Part shown: positions 25,853 through 37,865 of the stretch, one piece after another | How the letters are laid out: the number at the start of each line of letters is the position of its first letter | Position numbering within the stretch: position 1 is the stretch's first letter | From: Sphagnum compactum | Lineage: Eukaryota; Bryophyta; Sphagnopsida; Sphagnales | Reading direction: 5' to 3' | Length of the DNA: 64,000 nt | NCBI GenBank assembly: GCA_965153455.1 | Contig: OZ234494.1 | Coordinates: forward strand, 1,054,001-1,118,000 | Translations under genes and position numbers: made by a program | The notes under the pieces: generated by a model | What the model was told of the DNA's origin: nothing | The model's database searches: none | Seen by the model: only the letters and a program-made list of their open reading frames with translations

Positions 25853-27867
25853 ATGGTGAGTTTCTTTCCGTCTGCTATATTGTTTTCTTCCTTCTCTACA
25901 AGGCTTCTGTGTTTGTTCACGCTTTCAGTGGTGTTAGGCTCCGCCTTCATCGTTTGGATTCCGGCTCTCTTTATTGTGTGGAGAGCACTATGCTATTTAT
26001 TTTTTCTGTAGAGGGGACCATCATCAGGCAGTGGCAATGATTAGTATCTTTCTGCTATTTTCAGTCTCCTTGAACTGTGTTTGTTTTGTTTAAGGGTTAG
26101 GTTTCCAGGCCTCCTCTTTCCTTGTTGTCTGAAGCGTACTGTGATCTCTGGTTGATTTCATACTTCCCATTGGCTTTGAACTTCAGTTTTCAAGGTTAGC
26201 TTATGGTCTCTGTTCGTGAAGCCATTACAGTTTGAGGTTCTGACCGCAGTATGGGATTTTGTTTTTCGACTGACTGCAACTTTTGCTGGTTTTTGGATGT
26301 TGTAGGGTATCGACTTGAAGGCAGGTGGTCGCAACAAGAAGACCAAACGCACTGCGCCAAAGAGTGAGAATGTGTACCTGAAGCTTCTTGTGAAGGTATG
26401 TTCAAGAAAACCTTTACAAGACGTCCCTATTTCAGAGGGTGATCAAAGTTCCATCAGTGTTGCAGGTGCTATACATCCTTTTTCACTGGATTGAAATCCT
26501 TGCGCACTCTTCTCGCAGCTAACTGTAATCTTATGGGAGATTCAGTGGAAGTTTTCCTAATGTTTGAATCAGAGGTGAAGTTTTGAGTTTGTGGACAGAC
26601 TCTTTGTTCTGGTCTTTGGTCTTGCTGTCCTGATGGTTCTAAATGCGGAAGGGATGCAGCTCTACCGTTTTCTGGTCAGGAGAACTGGAAGCTCATTCAA
26701 TGGCGTGGTGTTGAAGCGCCTGTTCATGAGCAGGACTAATCGGCCCCCTCTTTCTCTGTCCCGCCTTGTCAGATATATGGCTGGAAAGGTCAGCTCCTCT
26801 TCTTCCTGTTCCAATTTCCCATCTTCATGCCCTGAGATGCCGTTACAGCTAGTCAGATTTCATCAGTGTCTGTTGTTTAGTTTGTTGACAGAGAGATGAT
26901 GTTTGAACAAGCAGCAGCAAACATATATTTGACTGTGGTGTTGTACAAAGTGTTTTTAGGATTGGGTTTCCTCCTTTTTGCTGGTATCTTGTCAGAATCT
27001 CTATAACCTTATTAGCTGATCACCTGCCAATTTTATTCAGGTGGACTTAATTTATAGGCATTAGAAGTTCTCATTGTGCAGGAAGATTTTTGAATGAACA
27101 GCAGATAAGACTTTCATACTGGAGATTTGTATTTCCCTAGTTCTGTATACTGTGGAATTGCACTTCTGAAGATTGCTGAATTTGTTTTGCAGGAAGACAA
27201 GATCGCTGTGATTGTTGGGACTGTGACTGATGATACTAGATTGTATGAGGTGCCAGCTCTCAAGGTGGCAGCTCTCCGCTTCACTGAGACTGCTCGAGCC
27301 CGCATTCTCAAGGCTGGTGGTGAAGTGCTAACATTTGATCAGCTTGCACTCCGTGCACCTACAGGATCAAACACTGTAAGTACAAAGTTTGCAGAGAATT
27401 TCACCCCAGAATCTGCAGGTCTAATGTGTCCTTGTGCACAATTAGATGCCATTTTCACATCTGCTGAGCATTGAGAATACTTTCCACATCTAATTGTGTC
27501 CCTGAAGCTTGTTCTCTTCAGTAGGATTTTGAATTTCTCAGTCATAGAGTGTATGCTAGTTTTGTGCCTGGAACTTGGTTAGCTGTTGTTCATTTTTGCT
27601 CATTTTCATTGACTGGGAAATGGAAGTTCAAAAGTCAAAACAATCCTTTTCACTATTAAGTCCTAGAAGTTGGTGTAGTTATCAGTCACATAAGATGGGT
27701 TGTTGCAGATTTTGTTGCGGGGCCCCAAGAATGCTCGGGAGGCGGTGAAGCACTTTGGAAGGGCACCTGGTGTGCCACATAGTAATACTAAGCCATACAC
27801 ACGTTCAAAGGGTCGCAAGTTTGAGAAGGCCCGAGGTCGCCGGAACAGCCGAGGCTTTAAGGTTTAA
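25853..27867 (+). CDS. RPL18: 60S ribosomal protein L18 (eL18 family)
   Basis: Five coding exons: 25853-25855 (ATG only), 26306-26395, 26660-26788, 27193-27375 and 27709-27867, encoding 187 residues, the usual length. All introns are phase 0 with good GT-AG ends. Family blocks are clear: [80 protein letters not shown] and the end [18 protein letters not shown]. It is a structural protein of the cytosolic 60S subunit. The start codon standing alone on the first coding exon is common in plant ribosomal-protein genes, where introns near the start often raise expression. It shares its promoter region with RPL10. Confidence 0.96.
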
Positions 27868-28915
27868 CTTTGTTTGTCATCAGATTTTGAGTGGACACAT
27901 GATCATGCCCTTGTGGGTTGGAGTGCGTAATGTTTGGCAAGGCAGAGATGTCATTCTGTCATCCTCCTGTTTCTCTCTCAATATATGTGCCATTCTGTGC
28001 ATTTGCAATGGACATGCCCCCAATGTTCTCCATGTCCACAATGTATGCACGCATGACTCAGGCTACGGGAAGCAACTGTGCTTTCTGAGCAGAATTTCTC
28101 TGTAAGTCTGTACTTGTCTGCTGCGGTAATGACTAGGGTCTTTTGTGCTTGACCTTACTTTTGTTCTTCAACTTGAGATGGAGAAAGCCCAAAATGAAAT
28201 TTACAAGAGCAACAATGTGTGCATGTGTGTGTTTTTCTTCTGAGTTCATTCATTGTATTAATATAGGTGGAAAGGTTACTTGAAGTTCTTGCCTTTTTGA
28301 AGACAATTTGCAACAGTAGCAATGTAGAGTATGCTTTGGTGCATGGGAATTACAATGACTTTCCAAGTTGAAGACCTAACTTCTGTGTGCAGAATAAGTA
28401 GCAATTAGTCAAAAGGTGCCTCTTCAGTGCTCATTGCATCACTCCACATGGGTGTTTTACATGAATTAGTTGATATAGGGTTCCTGCAGTGAATGATTGA
28501 CAGATTTTGTCAAAATATTTAATCATTTGAAAGAAAATGTCTTAGTTTGTGTCATGATAATCCAAGATCATTGTATCTGCCATTGACAATGTCAAAGTAT
28601 TTAATTATTAAAAAATGGGTTTCATCATCAATATAAGGAGGAGATTTTTGGGAACAATTATAATGAGCTTTACAAGGGCAGAGAAGGCAAAAAGAGGCGG
28701 TGGTCTGTGTGATAAGGGAGAGAGAGAGTAAGTAGGTTGGGGAAAGCAAATACAGCAACAGTTATGATCCCACAAATATGTGTTATGGTGGTAGTAACAA
28801 AAGTGTACTTATTTTTATGCAATAATATGTATTTCATGTATTACATGTGAATATTTAATAGGTTTTTTGATAATCAGTTGAAGGTGCATTCAGAATAAAA
28901 CGATTAGTTGCAAGT
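27868..28915. other. 3' side of RPL18 and A/T-rich spacer
   Basis: The first few hundred bases should be the RPL18 3' UTR. The rest has only short frames. No gene or repeat array is recognised. Confidence 0.4.
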
Positions 28916-28919
28916 GTAA

Positions 28920-29290
28920 TCAGTGCTTAACCCTCAAAATTGGGTCATCAAAATACCCTAAAATTCACGAACTAAACCCAAATCCTAAAAAATTGGAACC
29001 CTCATATTGAATCCAAAACCTTAAAACACATTAACCAATCCTTAATTCTAACCCTAGAAATTGACTGATGATTTGATTCCTGAACCTGAAAAAAACTTAA
29101 GGAAACCTTCCTTCATCATAACCCTAAAAATTGAACCCCATGATTTGAGTCGAAAGCCCTAAAACTCATGAACCAAATTAAAACCCTGACCCTAAGAAGT
29201 CTTGGGTGAATTCAATCTTAACTGTAAAATGCCTAAACCAAATTGTAGCCCTAACCCTAAAATATGGGCCATAGTATTTAACCCCAAAAC
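28920..29290. repeat. Degenerate CCCTAA-rich (interstitial telomere-like) block
   Basis: ACCCTAA, CCCTAAAA and close variants recur at irregular spacing of about 20-40 bp on the plus strand, mixed with AACC-rich text. Uniform (CCCTAAA)n runs are absent, so it is either a very degraded interstitial telomeric repeat or a repeat that happens to use the same words. Confidence 0.5.
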
Positions 29291-32200
29291 CATTGTTACG
29301 CCATAACTCACAACAAGATTTTATGCAAAATCTTAACCATCAAAGATTTTGGTTTCGTTTCTACAATACCTTGAGAATCAAAAGAACCTATGGTTCCAGG
29401 TTTTTGGAAAAACCCGTCGGTTCTGTGGAAGCTGGGGTGTGTTCTTTGACTCAATTCTTTGATTTTGTTAGAACCCTAGTTAAGGCTCAAAATCGATTTT
29501 GTGAGTTTTTAGAACCTGCAGTCAAGGGTTGGAAACTAGTTACAGTAAACCCTCCTTATAATCACACCCTTTTTAGTCACATTCTTGTTTGTGTCACACA
29601 TTTTTTTTTGATAACCATCCATTTTTAGTAAGAAACATCATTCTTGTTGTTTGTGTCATACATTTTTGGTAACCATCCATTTTAGTATGAAACGTCACTT
29701 TTTTGAATTACTATCTCACTCCTTAGCAACACAAAACATTTGTAAATTTTTTAAAAAGTAAATGTGATTATAATGAGGGAAATCTAGGGCAAATATTAAG
29801 GTTTTGTAAATTGTAGTGCCCTTTGACAATGTTAGTACTACTCTGTGTAAATTACCAACAATGAATCCAATTGAAGAGGAAAAAAAAAACAAATTTTTTT
29901 ATATTGTAAATAAACAAAAAAATGTTAAGAAAATAAAAATTTCCAATTAAAAAATTTAGTTGATAAGATACACAAGGAACTCAAACTTCATGTAGATCTT
30001 CACATTAAAACAAACATAAATCACAACCTTCAAGTTTAATAATGCATAGTAGAGTTTAAAATAAACCACCTAGAAAATTTAAACAATTGTTGACACCTTT
30101 ATTCTAGCATAAAAAGCAATTTTACAAAGTTTTTTTTACCTATAGTCACAATCTTGTAAATAAAGCCTTGTATATATATAAACAAGGATGGAAATCCATC
30201 CACAAAAAGTACAAAACATGTATAAGCAAATGTGAACACACAAAAAAAAATCAAGACAAAAACAACAATAATAATGAAATGGAAGACGTAATACTAAAAA
30301 GGCATCCTCTTGCACAAATCAGTTAGTGATGGAGATGCACTAGTTAGTATTTGTGGAAGAGATGAAGAACTATGACTAAGAGTGGCAACCCATTGGAGAA
30401 TTGCTAAAGCTTACGCATGTTAGAGGGTTATGTTTGAATCACAATTCATTAGTGTCACAAAAAAACTGGTCACCAAGGGCGTGATTACAAAGGGGGTTGA
30501 CTATATGTAATTTTGAAAAGCATCTGTCAAGGGTATACATACATGCCACCCTTACTCATTGGTTCCAGGTTCCAAACTGTGAGACTAGTATAAAGTATAA
30601 ACATGGATAACATGTGTTTTGTTTTATGAAAGGCCTATGCATTGGGCAACCATGTACAACAACAATTACATATGTAATTCCCACCATACAAGGTTAGGGT
30701 AAATTGGCCCATCACCAAACACAAGCTGGTCATTGAGCACTCATATAATGTAACCGCTGGCCTGTGTTAGAACAAAAAAAAATCCTATGGGTGTTGTCTT
30801 TTATCCCATTCCAAAACCTTTGGTTGAAATTAAAATGTTCTAGGTTTTTTATATTGGTGACCAACCATCAAATTTTAGTGTTCAGTATTAGGAGTTTAGG
30901 TGGGTAGATTTGTAAAAAAATTAATTTGGTGATGGGCCATGAGATGATTTTTATTATGCAAGGGGGGGCACATGAAGGGTACTTTAAATATTTGGTTATG
31001 GGAAAAAAATAACTATTGTTGAAGATAGAAAAGAAAATAGATCAGCATTTACTGCAGTTGTTGGGGATGAAAAAAGGGAGGAACAGTTGCTGATGGGATC
31101 AACAAAAAGAGAGTAGCAACTATTTAGGATGAACAATGGAAAGAACCTCTTGCTGCTGGGGATAAATAAGATTACAAAGACATTCTTTAGGTAATGCAGC
31201 TCAAGGGTCCCCTATTATCACTTGCTAGCTGCAAGAGGTCACAAGACACAAAGATTGCCCAACTTCAAGCTCCAAAGCCAATTATGGATTATGCACATCC
31301 CAATACTAACATGGTGATGATGTTTTTGAACTCACCTCCAACTCAACTTGAAGAATATTTGGGTAGTGTCTCCAATAGATTTGGCATTTCAGGAAGATCT
31401 GCAGCCACAAGCTTTGTGAAGACCGATGTGGAAAAATAGTATTGGCATACCAACAAAAACATGAATAAGTCTGTGTTTCAGTTCCCATTGTCCAATGATC
31501 TCATTTGTTTTTCCTTTTGACATATAGATCTGTATTCTCCATCTAGAAATTATGAAGACCTGCATAGTAGATCTATGTATGTAAAGACAATGCAATGCAA
31601 TCTTCCTAAACAAAATGGTAGTGAATTTTTAATGTGCAGGGTTGCACCCAGGTCAAGCAGACCAGTTGCCTAGGTTGATGGTAAAGGACATGACTCAAGA
31701 AGAGACCACCCATACAACAACGCGTTTGAGGTTCAAGACATAAGGTTCAACAAAACATGACTTGTTGAAGGGGATCAGGAGGATTGGTGGTGATGGTGAT
31801 GGTGGACTTGATACAATACCCCAATTATTACATCAAAGCAACTTGGATAGTAAGTTAATTTCTCGGATTGCCAAGAAATTGAATGTAATAGAATATGTTA
31901 CTACCATGAGTAACAAGGCTGAATGTCGAAATAATCCTTTTAGAAAGTGTAATTTTGAGGTCAATAAAGTAACCGACAAGTAAACCTAGCAGCAATAATC
32001 CAGCTACAAAGCCCACGAGATTGCATGCTCTTGTGGATAATGAAACATAACATGCTGTAACTACTTCAACAAAGAAGGAAATCAAGTTTTAGAATGCCAC
32101 ATTATCGGGATCTATGACAACAATAGCTACAGACAAGAAACATACGAATCATAGGGAAGAAAAGAATAACGACTTGCAGAAATTGATGATTGAATCATCA

Positions 32201-33480
32201 ATCCAAGAAAATGGAACAGTGAAATCCGGATTGAATTTTCCAATTGCATTTACAGCACTGCCAGAAAATTTGGTCGTTGTTGAAAACATTTCTGGCAGAA
32301 AAAGTTCTAGAGTTGGTGTCTGTGGCACTGAGGAGCTAGAATCTAATGTGATGCATAAACCTGGGGTGGACTTGATACAATACCCTAGCTACTCATGCGC
32401 AAGTGTGTACACGAGCTCACAAACTTAAGAGGTGCCTTGAGCTATGCCATTACCTGCACACGCATGAAACACTTGGCATTAAAGATGGTCAAAGGCGATG
32501 TACATAATCGAAACACAAAGAAGCACGAGCATTGAAGGAGAGAGAGGAGCTAGCTGCCATCGTTGGGGGACTTCACAAAAGAGCGCCTTTGAGCCTTCAA
32601 GGGGGAATCGAAAGAAAGTGAGAATCAAGGGCTTCCGAGTGTGGAGACAGGAGAAGGTAGGGGGAATTGGTTTCATGATTGTGAAGCCATGCCACATAGG
32701 AGCGTGACTACTTAATTAGGGTTTCCTAAACCTTTAGGGTTTGATAACCAAACACTTTTTTGCCCTTTTTGAGGTTTCAATTTGAAACATTGATTAAAAA
32801 ATATTGGTTTTTTCAACGTGTGCATGTTTGGTGATAAGGTCGATTTTTGACAAGTGTCAACGTTAGAATGTTTGTTTATAGGATGTGCATTGTTTGAAGG
32901 TAGGGAGGCCTGTTGTTTGATAGCTCTTGATTTTTTTTTCAATGAGGCCGAGACCTTCCAGAGCCCATAATGTTTGCATTTTAAGTCCAAATTGGGCGAT
33001 CTAAAGCGCACTAGGTGCACCCAGACCTCCTCTACAATCCATCTTTGGACCTCAGATTTAACCAGAAGCTCATGAGATCGCCAAGAGCCTCTGTGTTCTC
33101 AAGTGTATTATGACTGGCCTCTCTACCTACTTCAACTTGTAAAGAAAGTAATGCTCTAACAGTAGGGCATTACACCAACAAACAAACCTCAGGCCTTACC
33201 AACCACAGAATGCCCACCCACCGACCAACGATAGCCCACCTACCACACCTTGAAGAGAAGCCCGAAAAACAAAAATACCCCAAAGGAAAACCAAAGGACA
33301 AGAAAATGAAGAAATGGGAACTTCAGAAACTTTGTTAAGGAATTCAAAAGTCGAAATCCACTCCCAAAACACCAAACCAATCGCAAATCTCACTCCAAAA
33401 AAGACAAAGGGAGGTGGCAGGAGTAGGTACTAGGTAGTAGTGGTAGTGACTAATGACACCCATACATTTATCGATCTATT
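29291..33480. other. Gene-poor stretch left of NPL4
   Basis: Frames such as 31194-31439 and 32114-32428 (+) are open for 80-104 codons but show no domain or splice context that I can defend. Broken peptide-like text at 31.2-32.4 kb suggests an old mobile element. I see no RNA gene and no complete transposon ends. Confidence 0.4.
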
Positions 33481-33965
33481 TTAGGGTTTCGGTGTGTCGT
33501 TCGGCTCGTGACACACGTCCAGATCAACGAACCCTAATTAGGGTTCGTTGTTTCAGAGGGAAGAAGCTTGCTTTTGGGCTTTCGGTGTATGTCGTTCACC
33601 TCGTAACATACGTCTAGATCTACCAAACCCTAATTAGGGTTCGCTGTTTATACGAAGGGAAGAAGCAACCTTCCTCTTGGACCTCGAAGTTTGATTATAG
33701 GACATCCGTGTGTCTAACAAACCCTGATTAGGGCTCGTTGTTTAGTGGGGAAGAAGCTTGTTTTAGGATTTGGGTGTGTCGTTCACGTTGTAACACACGT
33801 CTAGATCTATCAAACCCTAATTAGGGTTGCTGCTTATACGAAGGGAAGAAGCAACCTTCCTCTGGGACCTCGAACTTCGATTTTAGGGCTTCGGTGTGTC
33901 GTGTCGTTCACCTCGTGATACACGTCCAGATCAATTAGGGTTTTGTGTTTCCCAGTAGCGAATAA
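33481..33965 (+). repeat. 94-bp tandem array with telo-box palindromes before NPL4
   Basis: Four copies of a 16-bp perfect or near-perfect palindrome built from two opposed telo-boxes, AACCCTAATTAGGGTT, lie at 33530, 33626, 33720 (two changes) and 33813. A half copy is near 33933. The spacing is 93-96 bp. Each unit also has a GGTGTGTCGTTC..CTCGTAACACACGTCTAGATC block and GGGAAGAAGC. The array ends about 240 bp before the NPL4 ATG, so it lies in the promoter or 5' UTR. Confidence 0.85.
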
Positions 33966-34200
33966 GCAAACCTCGTTTTGCAGCTCGAAGTTTGCTTTCG
34001 AAGAGAAGGAGGAAAAAGAAGAGGGAGAAGACGATTTGGGTCTCGTGGGGTTGGCTTGTATTGTCGTGGTGTTTACGCCCCGAGATTGAAGTGTTTTGTA
34101 AGCTTTTGGATAAAGTGATAAGAGCGTGGTTGAGTTGAGTTTTGTGGTCTTGTGTGTTGGTTCTTCGGAGTTCGTGCTGTATTTACTTTAATCAGTCAAG

Positions 34201-35840
34201 ATGCTGATAAGAGTGAGGAGCAGAGATGGATTGGAGCGTGTGACGGTGGATGCGAATGCAACTGTCAAACAACTGCAGTACGCGATTGCAGAAACCTTGA
34301 ATGTGCCTGTGTCACAACAGTTGTTGTCACGAAATCAAGCGCTGTTGCTTGCGAAAGGGGCCGACAGAGACGCTGCTTCTTTTACCGATATGAAGAATTT
34401 GGATTCCAGTTTATTGTCTCTTGGACTCACGCACGGAGCTATGGTATACCTTGTGTATAGTGGGGAGAGAGTCGTGGCAGGGCCGCCTGTAACTCCACAC
34501 GGAACTTTTGGGAAGAAGATGACCATGGATGATCTGATTGCACGTCAGACCCGGATCGAGCGTCAAGAAAAACCGCATTGCAGCTCCTTGTCTTTAGACA
34601 GGGACGCCGCAAACTCATTCCAGAACTATGTGCATCAGAGCCTTGCATTTGCAGTGAAGAGAGGAGGATTCATGTACGGTTCAGTGAATGAAGCAGGCGA
34701 AGTGTCGGTGGAGTTTATCTACGAGCCTCCACAGCAAGGCTCTGAAGACCGTCTTCTTCTCATGAGAGACTTGGAGGAGGAGAAGCATGCGGATATCATT
34801 GCTGCAGGGCTAGGGTTAAGGAAAGTAGGGTTCATCTTCACCCAAACGGTCAGCCAAAGCAAAAAGGATTACACTCTCTCTAGCAACGAGATCAGACAAG
34901 CAGCACAGCTTCATGCAGAGTCTGAATTCGAGTGTTGGGCCACTGCCATAGTGAAGCTTGAAGGGAATGACGAAGGTGGTACCGATGTGCATTTTGAGGC
35001 TTTCCAACTGAGTGATCAGTGCGTGAAATTGTACAAAGAGGGCTGGTTCGTCGAGGATTGTCCTGATCTTGACCCCAAACTTTCCCGTATGGCTAAGGAT
35101 GTCGTGATTCTCAGCAAGGATACACGGGATGTGGACAATGATTTCTTCCTTGTTCTTGTCAAGATCCTGGATCATGAGGTTCAGTTCTCTTTCCTTTCAG
35201 TGCTATTACGTTTTCTCTCTCCCTATCTCTGTTTCTTCCTTCTCATCTTGCTGCACTCAAACTTGATGTGGGCCGCGGATATGAGGGTGGTTCTAGTAAA
35301 GAAAGGCTCAATTAGGATCTGATGTCTTTCTCTAGTTATTCTTTCTAGCTACCTGCTTCCAGATTTGCCATGAAGACGAATATGTTCTCAAGAGGCTCAA
35401 CTCTTGTCAAATATGGGGTTTTCTGCCCTTGTGATTTGTTTCTTGGACATCTGAAGCTATTGTATGATTTATTGATTCTAGGTCTAGAAGGGTCCTTTTA
35501 ATTCTCAGATTGATCGAAGATCATCTCACCATACACTATGTGTATTGGTTGTCTACTGAAAGTGATGAACTGTGGGTCTGTTCAGGGTCCATTGTCCTGT
35601 ACGTTTCCAGTTGAGAATCGTCAGCCGTTTTCAAGTCTTGAAGCACTCAAGGTTCATCTGGGGCGCAACAGGAACAAGCCATATGTAAAACGGATTGCGG
35701 ACTTCCATCTCCTCCTGATGCTGTCCAACTACTTGGATGTAAATACCGATGTGCCTCAGTTAATGGAATGCATTCAAGCTCAAGGCTCTGTACCAGATGG
35801 ATACCAGCTTATCATTGAATCTCTTGGAAGTGATTTCTAA
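34201..35840 (+). CDS. NPL4: NPL4-like cofactor of the CDC48/p97 segregase
   Basis: Two exons, 34201-35178 and 35586-35840, encode 410 residues, matching plant NPL4 proteins. The start MLIRVRSRDGLERVTVD opens a ubiquitin-like (UBX-like) N-terminal domain that in the family contacts CDC48. The MPN-like core is clear from GSFGKK-type TFGKKMTMDDLIARQTR, SLAFAVKRGGFMYG, EFIYEPPQQG, VGFIFTQTV and AAQLHAESEFECW. The end contains FFLVLVKILDHE/GPLSCTFPVENR and FHLLLMLSNYLDV. With UFD1 the protein hands ubiquitinated substrates to CDC48 for unfolding. The MPN domain is inactive in this family. The donor is GAG/GTTCAG and the acceptor TTCAG/GGTCC. A telo-box palindrome array lies just upstream. Confidence 0.95.
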
Positions 35841-37865
35841 ACTCTCTTTTCACTAAACTAGTTGAGGAGAGATCAAGCAGGGGTAGGGATTACTAATCCC
35901 TCTCTTGTACATTCTATATAGCAAAAGGTACATAGTACATACATTGTTGTGGATAATTATTCAGCATTGAATGTAACGACACAAGAAATTGGGATGGCTT
36001 CTGAGCACAACTGAATATTGGATGGTCAGAGTATCTGCAATGTTATGGACAGCCATAAGTGCATTTGTAACTGTATGATTGTCAATGCAGGTCACAACTG
36101 TTGTACAGCTTGCCACTTGCATACTGGAACTCTTGAGAAATTTTGGGTTATGAGGGTTGATTAGCTCATTATTGTCAATTGCATCTGATGGCAGTTGTTT
36201 CCTATTGAATTTGTTGTTAGATTGTGTGGGTTTTGATCTGTCCAGGGGTGTCCTCATGCCCAATTACTTGTAGTGTGTTGGAAGGCTGAGACTGCTTTCT
36301 CTCCTTTATATGTACATCAATGTTTATCTCAGGTGTCTGCAGCAGCTCTGCTCCGCTTTTTCAAACCTTAGAAGCTCCTGCAGCCCCAACCTGATCTGCC
36401 CCTTCTCTGTGAGTAAGTTGCACCCGAAAATCCTCTTAGTCTTTCCTTGTTTTGGAACTCTCTTATGAATATCTTGGTTCTTGGTTTTCATGTGTCAATT
36501 TAAATTGTTTTCAAAACTGCTATGCCTGTGGTGCACATCTGCTTCCACTTTGATGAGCACTCCCTGTATGTGTGGACCTCTGCTTAGGTGCAATTGATCT
36601 CTCTGACTATTTGGTGCAGTACAGGGTCCAAATGTTTTCAGTACAGTAATGGCTACACACATGCCAAACTAGCATGGCTATCTTCAGATTTTTTAGAACT
36701 AAGTCTATTGCAAATATTGATTTTCAGTCTTTAATAAATTGATGTTTAGTTGTTTTTTGTCAAGAAGAATCCCTTTTCCTTGTTTAACCTTGAGGAAGGC
36801 TTGTTCAGTTTGCAGTGAATATTGTCTAGTACTCTGATGAAAGAAAGGTGATGAGATTTGAGTCAAAGCTTGAGGTGCAAAATCTTGTGGGTAGATTAGT
36901 GGAAGATGCACCACTTGCATGTTGAGCAGTTTTACTATTTTTGGACATAGATTTACATCATTATTAATTTTAGGTGTTTTTGGTCCAAGAAATGTGTGGG
37001 TCAGGGAGAGGAGATATAGGTGGAACAATTTGAAGTTTTTGACTTTTTGCAATTCAACCCCTGGGCTATCATAGCCCTCAGTTTCTTTGTGGAGTACTGC
37101 AAACTCAGCAGCAGTGTCAAGGCTTCAATTTGCCATGGGCAACATAGTAACTTTAGTTGTGGTGTATTTGGAGTGTCATTGCTGTTGAAGAATGCTGAAT
37201 TTGGAAACTTTTTTATTCAGCAGTTTGGTTGAGCTTCAATCCCAAATGACAAGTTACACAATATATGCAAATCCCATTGTCATATTTGAATATGATCCAA
37301 ATAACAAAAAGATGAAATGAACATGTGCAACTCTTCATTCAATGCTTTGGGTTAGAAGGACTTCAAGATAACATCTAATGCTTCGACTTGGAACAAAATT
37401 GTGATGCATTTTAGTTGAAGTTTGTGAAGTCCATGAATTTTTTGCAAGTATGGGCAAATCATTTATGAAGTTTTCAAATTGAACAAAATGAGTTGAGAAA
37501 AAAAACGAAATCATTCATGAAATGAATATATGCAAAAAATTGTTTAGTGAAACTTGATACACAGTTGGTTTTGTATTTGAGGCTCTTGTTGGATTTGTGC
37601 TGCAGAGACAACAGGGGGTTATTTTGGAACATTCCAATCTTGATGCAGACATCTGAGCACTTGTCAGAAGATTGTACCTGCCAACTCAGACCATTCTGGT
37701 TCTTAATCTTGCTAAGGAAGTGGAAAAACAATCCATGAGAGCTGGTTACCTACAATATATACTTTGTCTTATCCATTAGAGAAAAAATCTGTGGTATCTA
37801 TCAAGAGGATCTGGAAAATATTTCTAAAAGTCTTCAACACTTTCATGCCTCAAAGATTTCACAAA
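35841..37865. other. Intergenic stretch between NPL4 and CCS (convergent)
   Basis: The 3' UTRs of NPL4 and CCS occupy the two ends. Only short frames are present in between (for example 36705-37052 minus), without domains. Nothing else is recognised. Confidence 0.4.
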
